DNA of 64,000 nt, from assembly GCF_008831285.2 (NCBI RefSeq), contig NC_045142.1, positions 7,602,713 through 7,666,712 of the forward strand, read 5' to 3'. Shown in pieces: positions 1-15,979 of this stretch (its first letter is position 1; each line of letters opens with the position of its first letter). The position numbers and the translations under genes were made by a program. The DNA is from Nymphaea colorata. Lineage: Eukaryota > Streptophyta > Magnoliopsida > Nymphaeales > Nymphaeaceae. Below the pieces are notes generated by a model. It was not told where the DNA came from and did no database searches. It saw only the letters and a list, made by a program, of their open reading frames with translations.

Positions 1-89
1 GCTATTCAGCACCAGAGGTTTCTACTCCTCCTTGGAACAAATTTCCAGTTGGACTCTATGCATCTGATGAAATCGAAGGCAAGATTTGA
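1..89 (+). CDS. 3' end of an unidentified gene (partial)
   Basis: Reading from base 3, the window opens with 28 in-frame codons (YSAPEVSTPPWNKFPV..., ending in DEIEGKI) and a TGA at 87-89. The composition is protein-like (aromatic, Pro and acidic residues) and is followed by AT-rich DNA with no long frame, as expected for a terminal exon plus 3' UTR. I do not recognise the family. It could be a chance frame, since only 29 codons are visible. The preceding exon lies outside the window. Confidence 0.35.
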   Translation, partial: YSAPEVSTPPWNKFPVGLYASDEIEGKI

Positions 90-3976
<3,887 letters not shown>

Positions 3977-4752
3977 AAGGCATGAAACTTAAGCTTAGCA
4001 CATACTAAAATGCATTTCTTAATTGTGAAATAATGGTGAACCAAGCATCCACCATCTTCATTAATTAGTTATGCAAGTAAATCCTTCCAACAGTGTAAAT
4101 AAACATTCTAAAGATGTTTGCACTGGTCAAAGCAGTCATTTGTTGGCTAAATATCATGGTTCAGAACCCCAAATATATGAGAGAATGTGTGCTTGTGCAT
4201 ATGTGTATGTCTAACAAGGACACAAGACCATACCAATTTCTCTCTCTGATTGTAGATTGGCTTTACAACATCCATTACGTGTAGTATGCTTGATGGCCAA
4301 TCGACTTTTTTCAGATTCAAGCTCGTCTTTAGTAGTACATGACTCTAAACGAAGTTTAATAAGAAAGGCATGAAACTTAAGCTTCGCACATACTAAATGA
4401 ATTTCTTTATTGTGAAATAATGGTGAACCAAGCATGCACCATCTTCATTAATTAGTTATGCAAGTAAATCCTTCCAACAGTGTACATAAACACACTAAAG
4501 ATGTTCACAATGGTCAAAGCAGTCATTTGTTGGCTAATTTTGTGGTTCAGAACCCCAAGTATGTGAGTGAATGTGTGGTTGTGCATATGTGTACGTCTAA
4601 TAAGGACACAAGACCATACCAATTTCTCTCTCTGCTTGTAGATTGGCTTCACAACATCCATTACATATAGTATGTTTGCTGGCCAATCGACTTCTTCCAG
4701 ATTCAAGCTCGCCTTTAGTAGTAGATGGCTCTAAACAAAGTTTTGTCAAGCC
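3977..4752. repeat. tandem duplication of the last exon and 3' flank of the downstream minus-strand gene
   Basis: Two copies of a unit of about 388 bp lie head to tail: about 3977-4362 and 4365-4752. The shared block catgaaacttaagctt starts at 3981 and at 4369, and the similarity continues through the terminal coding exon. The copy at 4211-4357 translates (minus) to a diverged version of the real last exon (ELESEKSRLAIKHTTRNGCC against ELESGRSRLASKHTICNGCC) and ends in its own stop. It lacks the acceptor found at 4753-4754 because the duplication joint falls just inside the exon. It is therefore a non-coding duplicate, or at best an alternative 3' UTR. Confidence 0.88.
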
Positions 4753-7700
4753 CTGCAAATAAAATTGCCTATTGAGAGTCATGATTCCATCCAAGCAGCT
4801 AATATAAACTGTTCATATAATAATAAATGGAGAAAGATGAGACAGCTTAACTTGTTCTAGGAGGACCTTCTCTGGACCAATTTCAAGTTTTATGTCACTG
4901 ATGAGTCCCTTTAGATCCTCAGCATGGTCTTCCTCTAAAGAAATTTGACTGTTACCTTCAAAGAAAGACTCGTTTAAAACTAAATCATGTTGCTCAGCAA
5001 CATTAAAGAGTGTGGCTTCACTAGCCAGCATGAAAGATGATGCTACTTTTTCATCATTATGATCATCACTTGGCCCACCATCGAATGTTTCTCTGTGTTT
5101 TCTAGCTGCGAAATCTAGTGAAACAGCTGCTTGAAGTTGAGATTCTTCAGATAGTGCAGACTGCTTTAGATCAGTTACATCACCCTGATTTTTTGCTTCC
5201 AAATCCCTAGCCTGAGTATGCTTTGCCAAGCTAATTGAATTTTCCATAACTTCTAAAGCATTAACCTGGGAATTCCTTTTGCTGCTTGCAATAGATGAAG
5301 GCTCCTCAATTTTTGAAGAGCAGGGCTTAGACTCCAAAAGTCTAGTGCATGTCATGGCCCGTGTTTTTGGCACCAAGGACCTTGTGTTTGGAGCAGAGAG
5401 ATGAGGTGATGCAGATATGTCACAACTTGGTTGCAGCTTTCCGCTCTGCACTACAGTTCTTGCATCTGGAGGTTTATTTAATTTGGCTTTTGTACATTTA
5501 TCAGAGCCACCAAGTCCAGGAGAATATCTACGCAGATTACTTTTAAATCCAGATTTATTATCCACATTCTTGCAGGAAGTATGAGCAACCAATGACCCAG
5601 ATAACATGGACATGTTCTGTCCCTGTGGACTATTCGCCTGGAAATAAGATGAACAAATATTAATTAGTTCTATTGGAGATAGGATGTGATGTCAATGCAT
5701 TTGTATCTTGTGGACAATAACTAACCACATCAAAGAATCCAATCTTTGGTGAGGGTCTTCGTAGGCCAGAAGGCTTGGTACAACCAACCAAAGAATGACT
5801 GCGTTGATTGCTTGAAAAATTTGCATGTTTTCTACTTGCAGAAGGAGAACTACCATTGGCTGATGACAAAGAGATATTTCCAGGAGAATCAAGATCACCA
5901 CGGTATTTCTGAGAAACCGATAGCTTAGGGATTTTGGTGCCACTGGTAGAATTTGCGGACGGGGCACTAACTCCCACCACACCTTTCCACTTTTGTGATA
6001 TCCCATATGTACATGTCGATGAAGATGAGTCTGATGACATACAATCGATAGAACTTACGGGGGACACACTTGGAGAAAGCTTGGCATGAGAACGAATGTA
6101 TGCAGACAACGCAGCATTTTTTGACTCACTTTTAGTTCTTGCACCTTTAAGTGGCATATCTACACTTGAATTAGATGAAATGCTAGTTGATCCTTCAAGA
6201 GATGAAGCAGAACGTGATGGGAGAGTCTTCCCAGATCTTGGAGACTCTAATGAAGGCCTTGGTGAACGTTTAGCCACAGGAGTGACACTGTGTGAATCTC
6301 TTGAACCAAAAACATGGGTTGGTACCTTCATCTCTTTTCCTGCATAAATAAGCAATTTTATTAAAATATAATAAAATGCTGAGGCAGATATGCAAGTTCC
6401 ATTAGTTTTCATCAAAGAGCTCTGAAAAAGAAAGCGTTGATCCATAAAAAAGAAAGCAATGGGTTTATAGAGTTGTTAGAAACAAGCAAAATTGCATTAC
6501 CTGGAAAAACCTTTTGGGCATCCTTTTTGAGGGTTTTAGAAGGAACCACACTCTTCTTATTTGATGGAGTTAAGGCTGGAGGGTTACTACCCTTGGCCAA
6601 AACCTTGGCAGACTTGGTAGCTGATTTATTTTCCTCTCCACAGCTATTGGCAGGCTAGATTTACATAAGTTATTGAAAAGCAACAGTCAATTGCAAAAAC
6701 AATGTACTTCTCTGAAATAAGGACTTAAAAAGTCAACGTGCTTTAGAAAGTGTACATCAATAAATTGCAATGAAGATGACTTAGCATTATTTCCTCAGGA
6801 AAATGAAAGCCATATAAATCAATATATTTGGGCATGCTACTACCTTTGCCAAGCAAGTAGTGACAATCTCTTTGGAGCATTTATCTGCCTTCTGTTTAGG
6901 AACAGCACGAGCTCTCAGGCTAGGTAATTTCTTCACCTGACAGATTACAAAGACTTGTCAACCCAAAAATATAAGACCAACTGAAAAGTAAAATGAAGAA
7001 TACAAGGAACTTACTTCGGTATTAGCATCCAACTCTACCTTTGTTTCAACTGCAACCAAAGATCAAGACAGCTAGTAAGGATCTCAAGAAAAGATTGTCA
7101 GGGGGTGGGGGGGGAGGGAGGTATCACTCCAATCATCATATTAATGCATACCAAACTTAAGGAATCATACTTACGCTCAAAAACGTTTGTTTCCTTGATG
7201 GGGCATGAAGTTCTGACATTAAGCGTAGATGGCACATCAGAATCTTGGGTTATTCCATCTCCATGTGTTTCCTTTGAAGTCCGCATTTGCTCAAACAAAT
7301 CAACTTCCAGATTTTTAAGTGCGCAGCTATCACTTTCTGTAGCAATACTCGACTCAGATGGCCTTTGGTCCTCTTCTTGAATTTCAGCCAAATGCAGTTC
7401 AGATCTCTTGAATGTCGTGTTCACGAAAGACAACTCTTCACAGTTAAGGACACCTAGGAAAAAAAAATGGAATTTGAGAAAAATGGTAGATCAAATCCCT
7501 GAACAAATAAATAAAGAGACAGGGATGAAGAAAGTATACCTTCATTTGTGAAGAACGCACTATCCCAAGCTAAACTTTGTCGCAAGTTGTACCTGCTAAG
7601 TTTCTGTGTTTTAGTTGATTCTGAGGATGCCCAACATATGGGTGATTGCCCACTAGCCTCTGTATTGCTTTCCTTCGGATTGAGAGGGCTAAAGCAACTC

Positions 7701-9292
7701 GCTTCATCCGAATTGTCTGATCTACCTGGCACGTTAACCCGCAAGAAATAATTCAAGGCATCTTGAACAAGAACATTAGTGCAGAACAAAAAACATACAC
7801 TCGCACATGCAAACTTAAGCATAACACTCGAGAAGTGGATTCCTCTTATTCATATACCTGCCAATGAGTGAACCATGTTTTTATTATGTAAGTGAAATAA
7901 ACCGAGCAAAGAATGGTGTCAAAAGCACACTAGACTAGACGGTAAGAAGTTAGATGAATGCAGGCCTTCCCGGTGGTGTCTAGGCAACCTGCACATATGG
8001 TAGTGACACATGCATTTCATGAAAATCGTGAGGCCCATTGCCACAAGCGTCCAGAAACGTTATTAAATCATACAGCTTTTCCAGATCAATTCCAAAGGTG
8101 TAATGCAAGCAACAACAAAAAATCCCAGAAAAGGCTTGCAAGGTATGACGTACCTCAAAACAGAGAATCAACTTTTTTCTAGTTGAACCACCAGACCTGC
8201 CATTCCAAGTAGGATTGTCTCCCCACCCCGACTTAGAGGAATCCTCATGGTTCTGGATCCAATTAAAGAAAGTGCAAAGAGAATCCTTCATATACAGAGA
8301 CCTCTTGCAATGGCCTCTCCTATGCAGGACATGATCCCCCATGGCTTAATATTTTAAGAAACTTCTGGTATTCCATAGTTGATAAAAGATTTTTGTGTCA
8401 ATAATGTGGATTAGGGTTGAAAATGGGGAGCACAGGGGAATACTGATACTGCAATGGATGGTGAAAACAAAAGCACTTGGCATTGGTGTCTCCTCTTCCT
8501 GATCCACCACTTCCTCTCACACGACTTTATAATAAAAAGGTTCCACAATTATCAAGTCATGGCCATCAATTTAATTAGCCAGAATCATTTCGCCACAACT
8601 AATCGACTTTCCACAAAGATACCCTGGCACCACTACCCTTACTACTATCAGGAAAACCACAAAATTAGAGAATCAACAGGAGTCATGTTTGCACAATCTT
8701 TCTCCTTATAACAGCCAAACGAGTCTTGGAGCGGACTCTCTCATGAAATAAATCCAACAAAAGGAGTAATCTCTCAAGAAAGAAAATTCGACAAAAGCCA
8801 GAGTCTATCGAAGCTTGAATTACACGGAACCTAGAAATCGATGAAAATCTCGACTCCCTTAAACTACCATCGATCCGTGGGCGATGCTCTCGAAATCCTG
8901 GAACCAAATCCGAAGACGGCAGCGACGATTTCGATTTCCATGAATCAGCATCCCCATGTCACGTAGAAACAAGAAACACAGGGAAAAAGAAAGAACAAAA
9001 CTGTCTGATCATCTCACTCATCAAATTCAAGAAGCCAAGGTGCAAAATCGAACATAAAGGAATCGCAAACAAGCATAATTCGCAGAAAATGAGGGTTTGA
9101 TCCGTTTATGGAAGGCGAAAAAAAATGAATAACGACGTTACCGAAAGGCACAGAGAAGACGAAACCAGAGGAAGGGGATGAGATGAGGCTGTCATCCTCG
9201 GAGGAGACATCGATCAGCGAGAGCTTCTCCATCTCCATCCTCCTTTTCCCCTCCTGAACCAGAACCTGCTGCCTCAATCCGCGGGCATCCAT
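4597..9292 (-). CDS. Ser-rich protein of unknown function, nine exons, 829 aa
   Basis: Exons (minus): 9292-9142, 7761-7540, 7453-7175, 7049-7015, 6936-6844, 6654-6501, 6339-5726, 5637-4852, 4752-4597. All introns are GT-AG and every junction keeps phase, giving 830 codons including TAG. The start MDARGLRQQVLVQEGKRRM is preferred; an in-frame ATG at 9436 would add 48 residues of UTR-like sequence. The N-terminus is charged and possibly helical (VLVQEGKRRMEMEKLS, then an acidic ser patch SSEDDSLISS). The middle is basic and Ser/Pro/Lys rich (KLPSLRARAV, SRPS-like runs, many SP sites). A conserved-looking block SGLRRPSPKIGFFDV ends exon 7. There are no membrane segments, signal peptide or enzyme motifs. 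The SP-rich basic middle resembles plant cytoskeleton- or nucleus-associated proteins, but no function can be assigned. The gene-model confidence is high and the function is unknown. Confidence 0.87.
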
Positions 9293-9732
9293 CGTCTTCG
9301 TGGGTAATCCGATCCCGTGGGAAACTACTTCCGACAACTCCCCATCGGCGAAGGGCCGGAATAGACGAAGAGTGGGCGTCGAGATCGTGAATCCGCCTCG
9401 GAAACGGCAAGAGAAGCCCCGGCGGAACGGCTGCAAACAGGGTGTCTATTCAACGGCATCGGACAATTAATGGAGCGTCGCTTCTAGAGAGATATTCAAA
9501 ACCGAGAGAGAAAGAGCGGGAAAGCGAAAAGAGGATTAAATTTGGAAATTTTAGGAAAGAAAACACCCGGGGAAAAGATAAAAGCTTAAATTATTGAGGT
9601 TTTCTAGAAAATTTTCCTCTGTAGCCCACCTATATTCGGAGCGCGTCTAAAATCACATATAAAATTAAAAATATTAAGGAATCGTGCTCTTTATATATTA
9701 TCTATAAATGTTTTGTATAATTGAAATTATTT
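9293..9732. other. upstream flank of the minus-strand gene
   Basis: 5' flank and probable 5' UTR of the gene starting at 9292. It is moderately GC-rich to about 9460, then AT-rich. A GA-rich stretch (about 9487-9533) could be 5' UTR. No clear TATA box was assigned. Confidence 0.4.
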
Positions 9733-10173
9733 TAGGGGGCTTTGATAGTAAGCCCAAATCTCATATATGAGGGGATTTAAGATCATTGGGAATATCAAGT
9801 CTGCAGATCTATTGGGTATTTGATGGGACCCGAATTGTATGATTAAAATTTACATTTTTAATGAAATGGGAATTTACATTATCAAACAAAAAACTTTGAT
9901 TTTAGAATTATAGGCTCGGTTTTTAATCAAAATTCTGTTGTGATTTTGTCGAAGGGGTGGCATTATGATTCCATAATTTTAATTCATCAACTTTAGAATT
10001 TCAATTCATACTTATCAAACATGTCATTTTCGGTTCTAGAATCAAAACTCCAAACTATCAAACACAAAGAAAAACCCAAACAGGAATTTTCATTTCAATT
10101 CTAGCTTAAAATGGAATTTTGTTTCTATAATTTTCACTACAGAGTCAAAATTCAAGATTGTCAAACACCACTT
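9733..10173. repeat. candidate MITE with imperfect terminal inverted repeats
   Basis: The left end reads agggggctttgatag and the right end ttgtcaaacaccacttt; read in reverse, the right end matches the left with a few mismatches. The interior carries several inverted AT-rich segments built around variants of tcaattctag and aaaattc. No transposase. No clean target duplication was seen, so superfamily is unassigned. Confidence 0.42.
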
Positions 10174-10370
10174 TAAGGTCAGATCCATCTCCCATTCAAC
10201 CTTAAATCTAGGTTTTGATCGTAAACTAAAGATATTAAATCCTCTTTTTATAGTAGTAAAATCCGTTGAACATAAAAGTTAAACCGTCTCAATGGGCATA
10301 TCGTAACTGGTGGGGACAGGAAAATGTAAATTGACAAGTCTTGTGAGCGTTATGTTTTGTGTATTAAGTG

Positions 10371-10500
10371 GTAGAGCACGATATCTAAGTTAAACGAGTC
10401 GAGTTCGAGCTTCACTACTAACTCGAGTTTGTAAATTGAGTCAAGTAAGAGTTGTATGTACTAGAGTTTGAGCTCGACTCATAAGTTAAATAAGTTGTTA
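10371..10500. repeat. GAGCTCGA-rich dispersed repeat, copy 1
   Basis: Degenerate multiples of cgagtcgagttcgagc and gagctcgactc. The same theme recurs at 58425-58625 and twice inside the transporter intron at 62715-63100. Ends were not resolved. Confidence 0.5.
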
Positions 10501-11984
10501 ACCTCTGGCTTTGCTAAAAATACATGAAGTTAAACTATAACCAAGCTTTATCACTCTAAGCTTAATTTTTTTTTTATTGTAAAAGAATGCTTGTTCGAAA
10601 AATTAAATGTAGCTGAAATTTGAAGCTGAAAGTATTGTTCACACTTCATTCGCGATAAAAGGTTAGGTGTTTTGGGCGCGAATAGGTGGATCAGTTACAT
10701 ATTCAGAGCTTGAAATCACCAAAGTAAATGTGTTTTAAAGAGAAAAATCACCCCTTATAAGGGTAAAAATGAAATCAATAAATTTACTTTTTTACTTGAC
10801 TTGAGCCAGCGCTGTAAGAAGAGAAGGCATGTAGATCCAGCTATTAACTTAATCGGTTGTGAATCATGAAAAATTAACGTTATATTTGTTTTAAAAGAAG
10901 GGGAAATATCAAAATAATTCATAAAAAAAAAAAATCCTTAAAACAATTAAAAATAATTTTAAAATGAGCACTGGGTGACACATGGCGGCCTTGTGTTCGG
11001 CCAATGAATTGAATCGGTTTGGCACCAATTCAAGACTCAAATCGGCCGAGTCAGGCCGATTCAAACAACACCAACACATAAGAAAGGACAATTTTGATTC
11101 ATCCTCACTAAACATCAAGTTTAAGTCCAGCTACATGTAGTTGATCACCAAAACATATAAACACAGCTACAGACTCATACATACTTGATTATCAATATGG
11201 CTTTCAAAAAATGTCATTTAACTAATCACAAACATGAAGTTCAAAGTGAAGTAGGAAGTAGACCCAAAAAATGTTGATGCATCAAGGTTCACTATGACTG
11301 CCAGATACTACATGATCATGAAAATAATGCTGGACAATTGGACTTGTTGTATAGAAATGACATGAAAAGAAGTCTTGAAAAGTGGGTACAGAAAGATTTG
11401 AAACAAGTTTTTCTTCTTTGTCAGTACTTGCTGAAATTTTTTTTGGGAAAGGAATCATAGTCTCTGCAAGAATATTTGGTGATAGGAATCAGGAATATTT
11501 GTTGTTGGATGGCGACCAACTTTTCTTTTGGTTTTACTCGGCAAGGAACCTGGAGTCGCGTTATCGAAGAACGAAGCTGGTTATATGCACATCTCTGTGA
11601 ACAAAAAATTGGTGCAAAGGAATAGAAATAACCAAAATAATTCTATTAAAATTAAAAAAAAAACTTTTTAAAAGGTAAAAAAGGATTGTGAAAAAGTTTT
11701 AAAAAAAAAAGTACCCATTACTTTGCATGGGATGCATCCATGGGTGACATAGGTTGGCATGGACACTTTGCATGGCCTACATGACATGACACCATATGCA
11801 TAACAAGTTAGCATCATAGACCTGATGCATGTGAGTTAACTAGTTATTTGAATGCATGAATATTATATGCATGATCAGACGTATGTTAGAATCTTAGTTG
11901 ATTTTTATTAATGCAATCTCAAGTAATTAAGGTAAGTGTTTAGGAATTAGGTGACACATCATATATACACCAGTAGGGTGCAAC
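10501..11984. other. intergenic, nothing recognised
   Basis: AT-rich, with no frame longer than about 72 codons and no recognised domain. A-rich runs lie at 10920-10933 and 11650-11710. Confidence 0.45.
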
Positions 11985-12128
11985 CAGGGGAAAGGGGGCG
12001 CCTGGGCCATGGTCCGGGTGAGCGCATGATTTTTTTTTTTTTACATTGAAAAAATCAAATTTTTTTAGTTTGGCCCGACCCGCAGACTATTTGGCTCGTC
12101 CCTGAAAAAAATCCTAGCTCCGCCCTTA
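11985..12128. mobile_element. hAT-type MITE, CAGGGG/CTCCGCC family (144 bp)
   Basis: The left end begins CAGGGG and the right end is CTCCGCCCTTA, imperfect inverted repeats of the 13931 copy. It is flanked by ggtgcaac (11977-11984) and agtgcaac (12129-12136), an 8-bp target duplication with one mismatch. The interior has GC-rich arms around a T-rich then A-rich core, with GGCCCGACCCG on the right arm. No coding capacity. Confidence 0.8.
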
Positions 12129-12136
12129 AGTGCAAC

Positions 12137-12933
12137 CACTGGGGTATACGGACTTCCTTATGGAGGCATTTGATTACTTCGCATTTGAAATCCATGGATT
12201 TGAAGTAGACATGACATGACATAATTTTGTTGATGTAATAAAAGATTTATGATGAGATCTATGGTTCATCAAACTAAGGATCTTACATCAGATCCACGCT
12301 TAAAATCCTTATTTCATTTCTTTGCTGCATTGAGAAAAATGGGATTTAAGATCAGATGGGAGAGTTTATGCATGCATTGGCTATTCCATAAATTCATTAG
12401 TTAAGATCAGAAAGTCCAATCCATGGTATAACTTAATTTCCTAACTAAATAAAACATAATCCACGGTAGAATCCAAAATTATCTGACCTAAAAATTAGAA
12501 AACAGAAAAAATAATTAAAAGCAAAATCGAGTACATAATTCATGCCATCTATCATGGAGGATGACCTCCATATGGCCGATTTCCATGGTTGTCCACCGGA
12601 TTCTTGTAAGAACTCCAGCAATGCATATGAAATCCATAACGAAAACTTCATATGCGCTGCATGATGTGAAGCAACAATTTGATACAACGTAGAAGTGATT
12701 AAGTAAATATAAAACATCATCGAAATTGATTATGGAGCATGCATGCTGGATGCATGAAACAACAGAAAATCTAGATACGAAAATCAGTCAACTAGATGCA
12801 AAGGAAGAAATCGCCGGGTTGCAGAGCTAACCTTTGCTGACTACTTCATGCATAGATCTAGAATCTGAAGACGAAACCATTCATTCCAGCATCAAAAACG
12901 AATAAAAATCACTCCGTTAATTTACTGCTGCAG
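12137..12933. other. intergenic, nothing recognised
   Basis: AT-rich with no supported coding sequence; the longest frame (12445-12720, minus) has no recognisable domain. Confidence 0.45.
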
Positions 12934-12941
12934 AACAAAAC

Positions 12942-13197
12942 TAGGCCTGCGCGTCGGGCAGAGCCACCACTGGGCCGGTAAAAACCTGGCCAGGGCCGGG
13001 CCCGTTTAGATGAAAAAAATAATTTTTTTTTTAAATTTTTTTGTTTTAATAATATATATTTATTATTATTAATTATATTTTATATTTAAATAAATTATTT
13101 CATAATTAAAAATTATTTTTAAATTTTAAATAGGTCAGGCCGGGCCTGGGCCGAGACCTGGGCTATCAGGCCGGGCCCGGCACGATGCCCACCCTTA
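12942..13197. mobile_element. hAT-type MITE, GGCCCGG family, copy 1 (256 bp)
   Basis: GC-rich ends carrying repeated GGGCCGGGC words flank an AT-rich core. The right end is GATGCCCACCCTTA, inverted relative to the TAAGGGTGGGCATC start of the 31939 copy. A perfect 8-bp target duplication aacaaaac lies at 12934-12941 and 13198-13205. Eight-bp duplications are diagnostic of hAT transposition. It has no coding capacity and lies in the opposite orientation to the 31939 copy. Confidence 0.88.
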
Positions 13198-13205
13198 AAC
13201 AAAAC

Positions 13206-13922
13206 TGCCAGCAAAAACCGCTAGAAAGTATAAGAAAAATTACATTAAGGGCATGAAATTTCTTGCAAAAGTACATCTGTTCACATAAAAGAGACAAGTT
13301 TTTGGTAACAAAAAATAAAAAAAAATTGAAATGACTATAAAGGACATGATTTTTTTTTAAATACAAAAATATCTCTCTTACTCTTACTGCATACGTAAGT
13401 TATGTGCACACAAAAACACCCACACAACCTTTACTACTTGAAACAAGGAACCATCTATGGGCAATCTCTCTTGAAGGACTGTCCACATTTTTAACAAAGC
13501 TCTTCAATAAACTTTTGAATAGTGGCTCCAAAACATTCGAGAAAATTGAGAAAAGAACTCGAGAAGACTTTAATTTCTCAATAACAAGGTGCTTCGCATT
13601 TCAATGAAACTTTATCTCCAAAACTCCTGCTTTGGATATTCATCATGAGTTGGGTTTTGGATCTGAGGTCTGGATCCGTGACCTGGTTCACTTGACCTCT
13701 TGGATCTGGATCTCTATCTACATCAATTTCGCTCCAAATTAAGCACTAAAGAGTTAATATATCCTGCATTATAGGCCTCACATATAAATTTCTGGTAACA
13801 CATAAAATAACATAAACACGACTTTAACAAGGTAGAATGCATGAAAAATAAGCTGACAAGATGGTGCATTTTATGCATCATCAGTCAACAAATTGGTGGG
13901 CCACAGGAGGAGAACCTCTTTG
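13206..13922. other. intergenic, nothing recognised
   Basis: AT-rich. A short run of ggatct/ggatcc words at about 13656-13715 resembles the larger GGATCCAAA tract at 27590. Confidence 0.4.
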
Positions 13923-13930
13923 GTGCGAGG

Positions 13931-14128
13931 CAGGGGCGGAGCCAAGATTTTTTTTAGAGGCGGGTCGACAGTCCAACCTTTGAATCTGTGTAGGGCCAAA
14001 TTGAATTCAACTCTAAAAAATACATTACGCACTTAAAAAATTATATTTTTTTAATGTAAAATATTTTTTTTTTCATTTGACAGGATGGGGCCATGGCCTA
14101 GGCGGGCCCCCCCTTCCCTCCGCCCCTG
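13931..14128. mobile_element. hAT-type MITE, CAGGGGCGGAG family (198 bp)
   Basis: Perfect 11-bp terminal inverted repeats CAGGGGCGGAG and CTCCGCCCCTG. A perfect 8-bp target duplication gtgcgagg lies at 13923-13930 and 14129-14136. The core is T-rich and A-rich with no open frame. This is the best-preserved copy of the family in the window and defines its ends. Confidence 0.92.
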
Positions 14129-14459
14129 GTGCGAGGCCCTTTTAAGCTGGAAGGCTGCCGTACCTATGTCAACATGCCCACACGGGTGTGGCAACACATT
14201 TAGACATGGCAAATTTGGAATGAACATGTTTTATTTGTAGAATTTTGTATATTTTTTGTAGAATTTTGAATTTTTTCGTGGTCTTTTCCATTTTCTTTTA
14301 GAAGTTTCCATATTTTTGTAGAATTTTTGTATGCATATATACCTTGTCATATCTCAATACTCATAATTTTTAAAATTACCATATCTGTATTAATATATTC
14401 ATGTACTCATATCCATACTAAGTAATAGCCGATGAACTCCTTCTTTGTTGGGACTCGTT

Positions 14460-14770
14460 TAGGTGGGATTAGGCCTCGGAAGTCGGGCCGGATCGCCGCC
14501 GGTACGGGCTCTGGTCCGGGTACATTTTTTAGATTATTGGGCATTAGCCCGTTGTGCCCAACCCAACCCGACGTCATCATAACGAGCCGAGCCGGGTCCG
14601 GGTTAACCTAACTGGCCGTTGGAGCTCGTTAGGGCTTGTAGTTTTTGTGATTTCTCAGTTACCTTACCTTCATGATATCAATGTTTATCAGTTAAAAAAG
14701 GGGCCGGGTAGCGGGCCAGCCGGATCCAAATTTGGTTTTTATCGGCGTTTCAAAATCGGGCCGGGCCTTA
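14460..14770. repeat. degenerate GGGCCGGG-rich repeat
   Basis: Clusters of gggccgg, gagccgagccgggtccgggt and gggccgggcc alternate with AT-rich DNA. The composition resembles the GGCCCGG hAT family but no intact ends or target duplication could be found. The overlapping frame at 14554-14883 is not considered coding. Confidence 0.45.
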
Positions 14771-15939
14771 CATGCATGTTTGTTTATGTTACTATGGAGT
14801 CGACTATCAGATTAATTGTTATGGCCTTTTGTGTTGTTCCATGCATGTTTGGTTTTTTTTTTTTTGTAATTAATATTTCATAGCAATACGAGCAAGGAAG
14901 AGTGCTCACATCCCAACAGCCTTACATCGGAACCTGTAAAATCAAATTCATACTTTGAACACATGATTTTATGTGACAATCAATGTCATGAAAAGCGTAC
15001 GGCCACTTCTTACAAATATATATAATTATATGGACGGATGTGATAAGATTATAATCTGAGGTTCTTATTCATGTATTTTCAACGTCATATATATATAAAG
15101 TTTGTAAAAACTAGACAGGTAGGTGATTCTTTGATTTTGATTTTTAAAATATTTTTTTTTTCAATCTAACCTTATTGATATGGTCTTAAAGAATAGGTTA
15201 AGTTGTATGAGCATTTTTCATTAGAACAACTTGAATGCATGTTTATATCAAAATAGTCTTTATAAATATATTAAGATGTTTATATTGTATTTAAAATAGT
15301 TTTTGGACAAAAAAAAATCAGTAGGTCTAGTTTTAATCCTGATCTAAGTGCTTAGTTTTTACCAACTTTTATATATATATATTTATATTCAACCTTGGAA
15401 GAATGAAAAAGTCAGGAGCATGTGCACTGGCTGTGGTTCAGAACTCTGCGGGACCGTTGGTGATCAGGTGGGAGCACAGTTGCTTTTTTGACTCGCAGTG
15501 ACAACGGAACTCGTTCGTGTGTGATCATGGACTGTACTGCTGGGAGTCCTTTATAGCATGCTAGGGCCGATGACAGTGGAAGAGGACGCGCTTTTGAACC
15601 CTTCGTCTCTCTCTTTCTTTGTCGTCGAAGTGGATTGGCTGCTTCAGCTCCACGACAAAGGCAAAAAACAAGATGAGTTTTCATCAGAGGCCTCATGCTT
15701 TCTGTTTTCTTAATACATGCCTTTTTTTCACCACCAACTTCATAAAGCAGCCTCCACTTAAATCATTAAATATTAGATGTGGAAAAATTATTTGTTTCAA
15801 CATTGTAAGTTTAAAGGCGTTTTTTGATGAATGTTCGTATGAAAAGAAAGCATGTCATAATTCTCACAGCACAATGGTAAGGGCCAGACCCTTTTTTGAC
15901 AGTTGCTAGTAAAATTAAGGCTTACAATTTCTCTCTCTA

Positions 15940-15979
<40 letters not shown>

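Noticed and set aside
15412-15909. Opposed frames of about 95 codons
   Set aside because: No motif in either strand and no splice structure; neighbouring DNA is plain intergenic.
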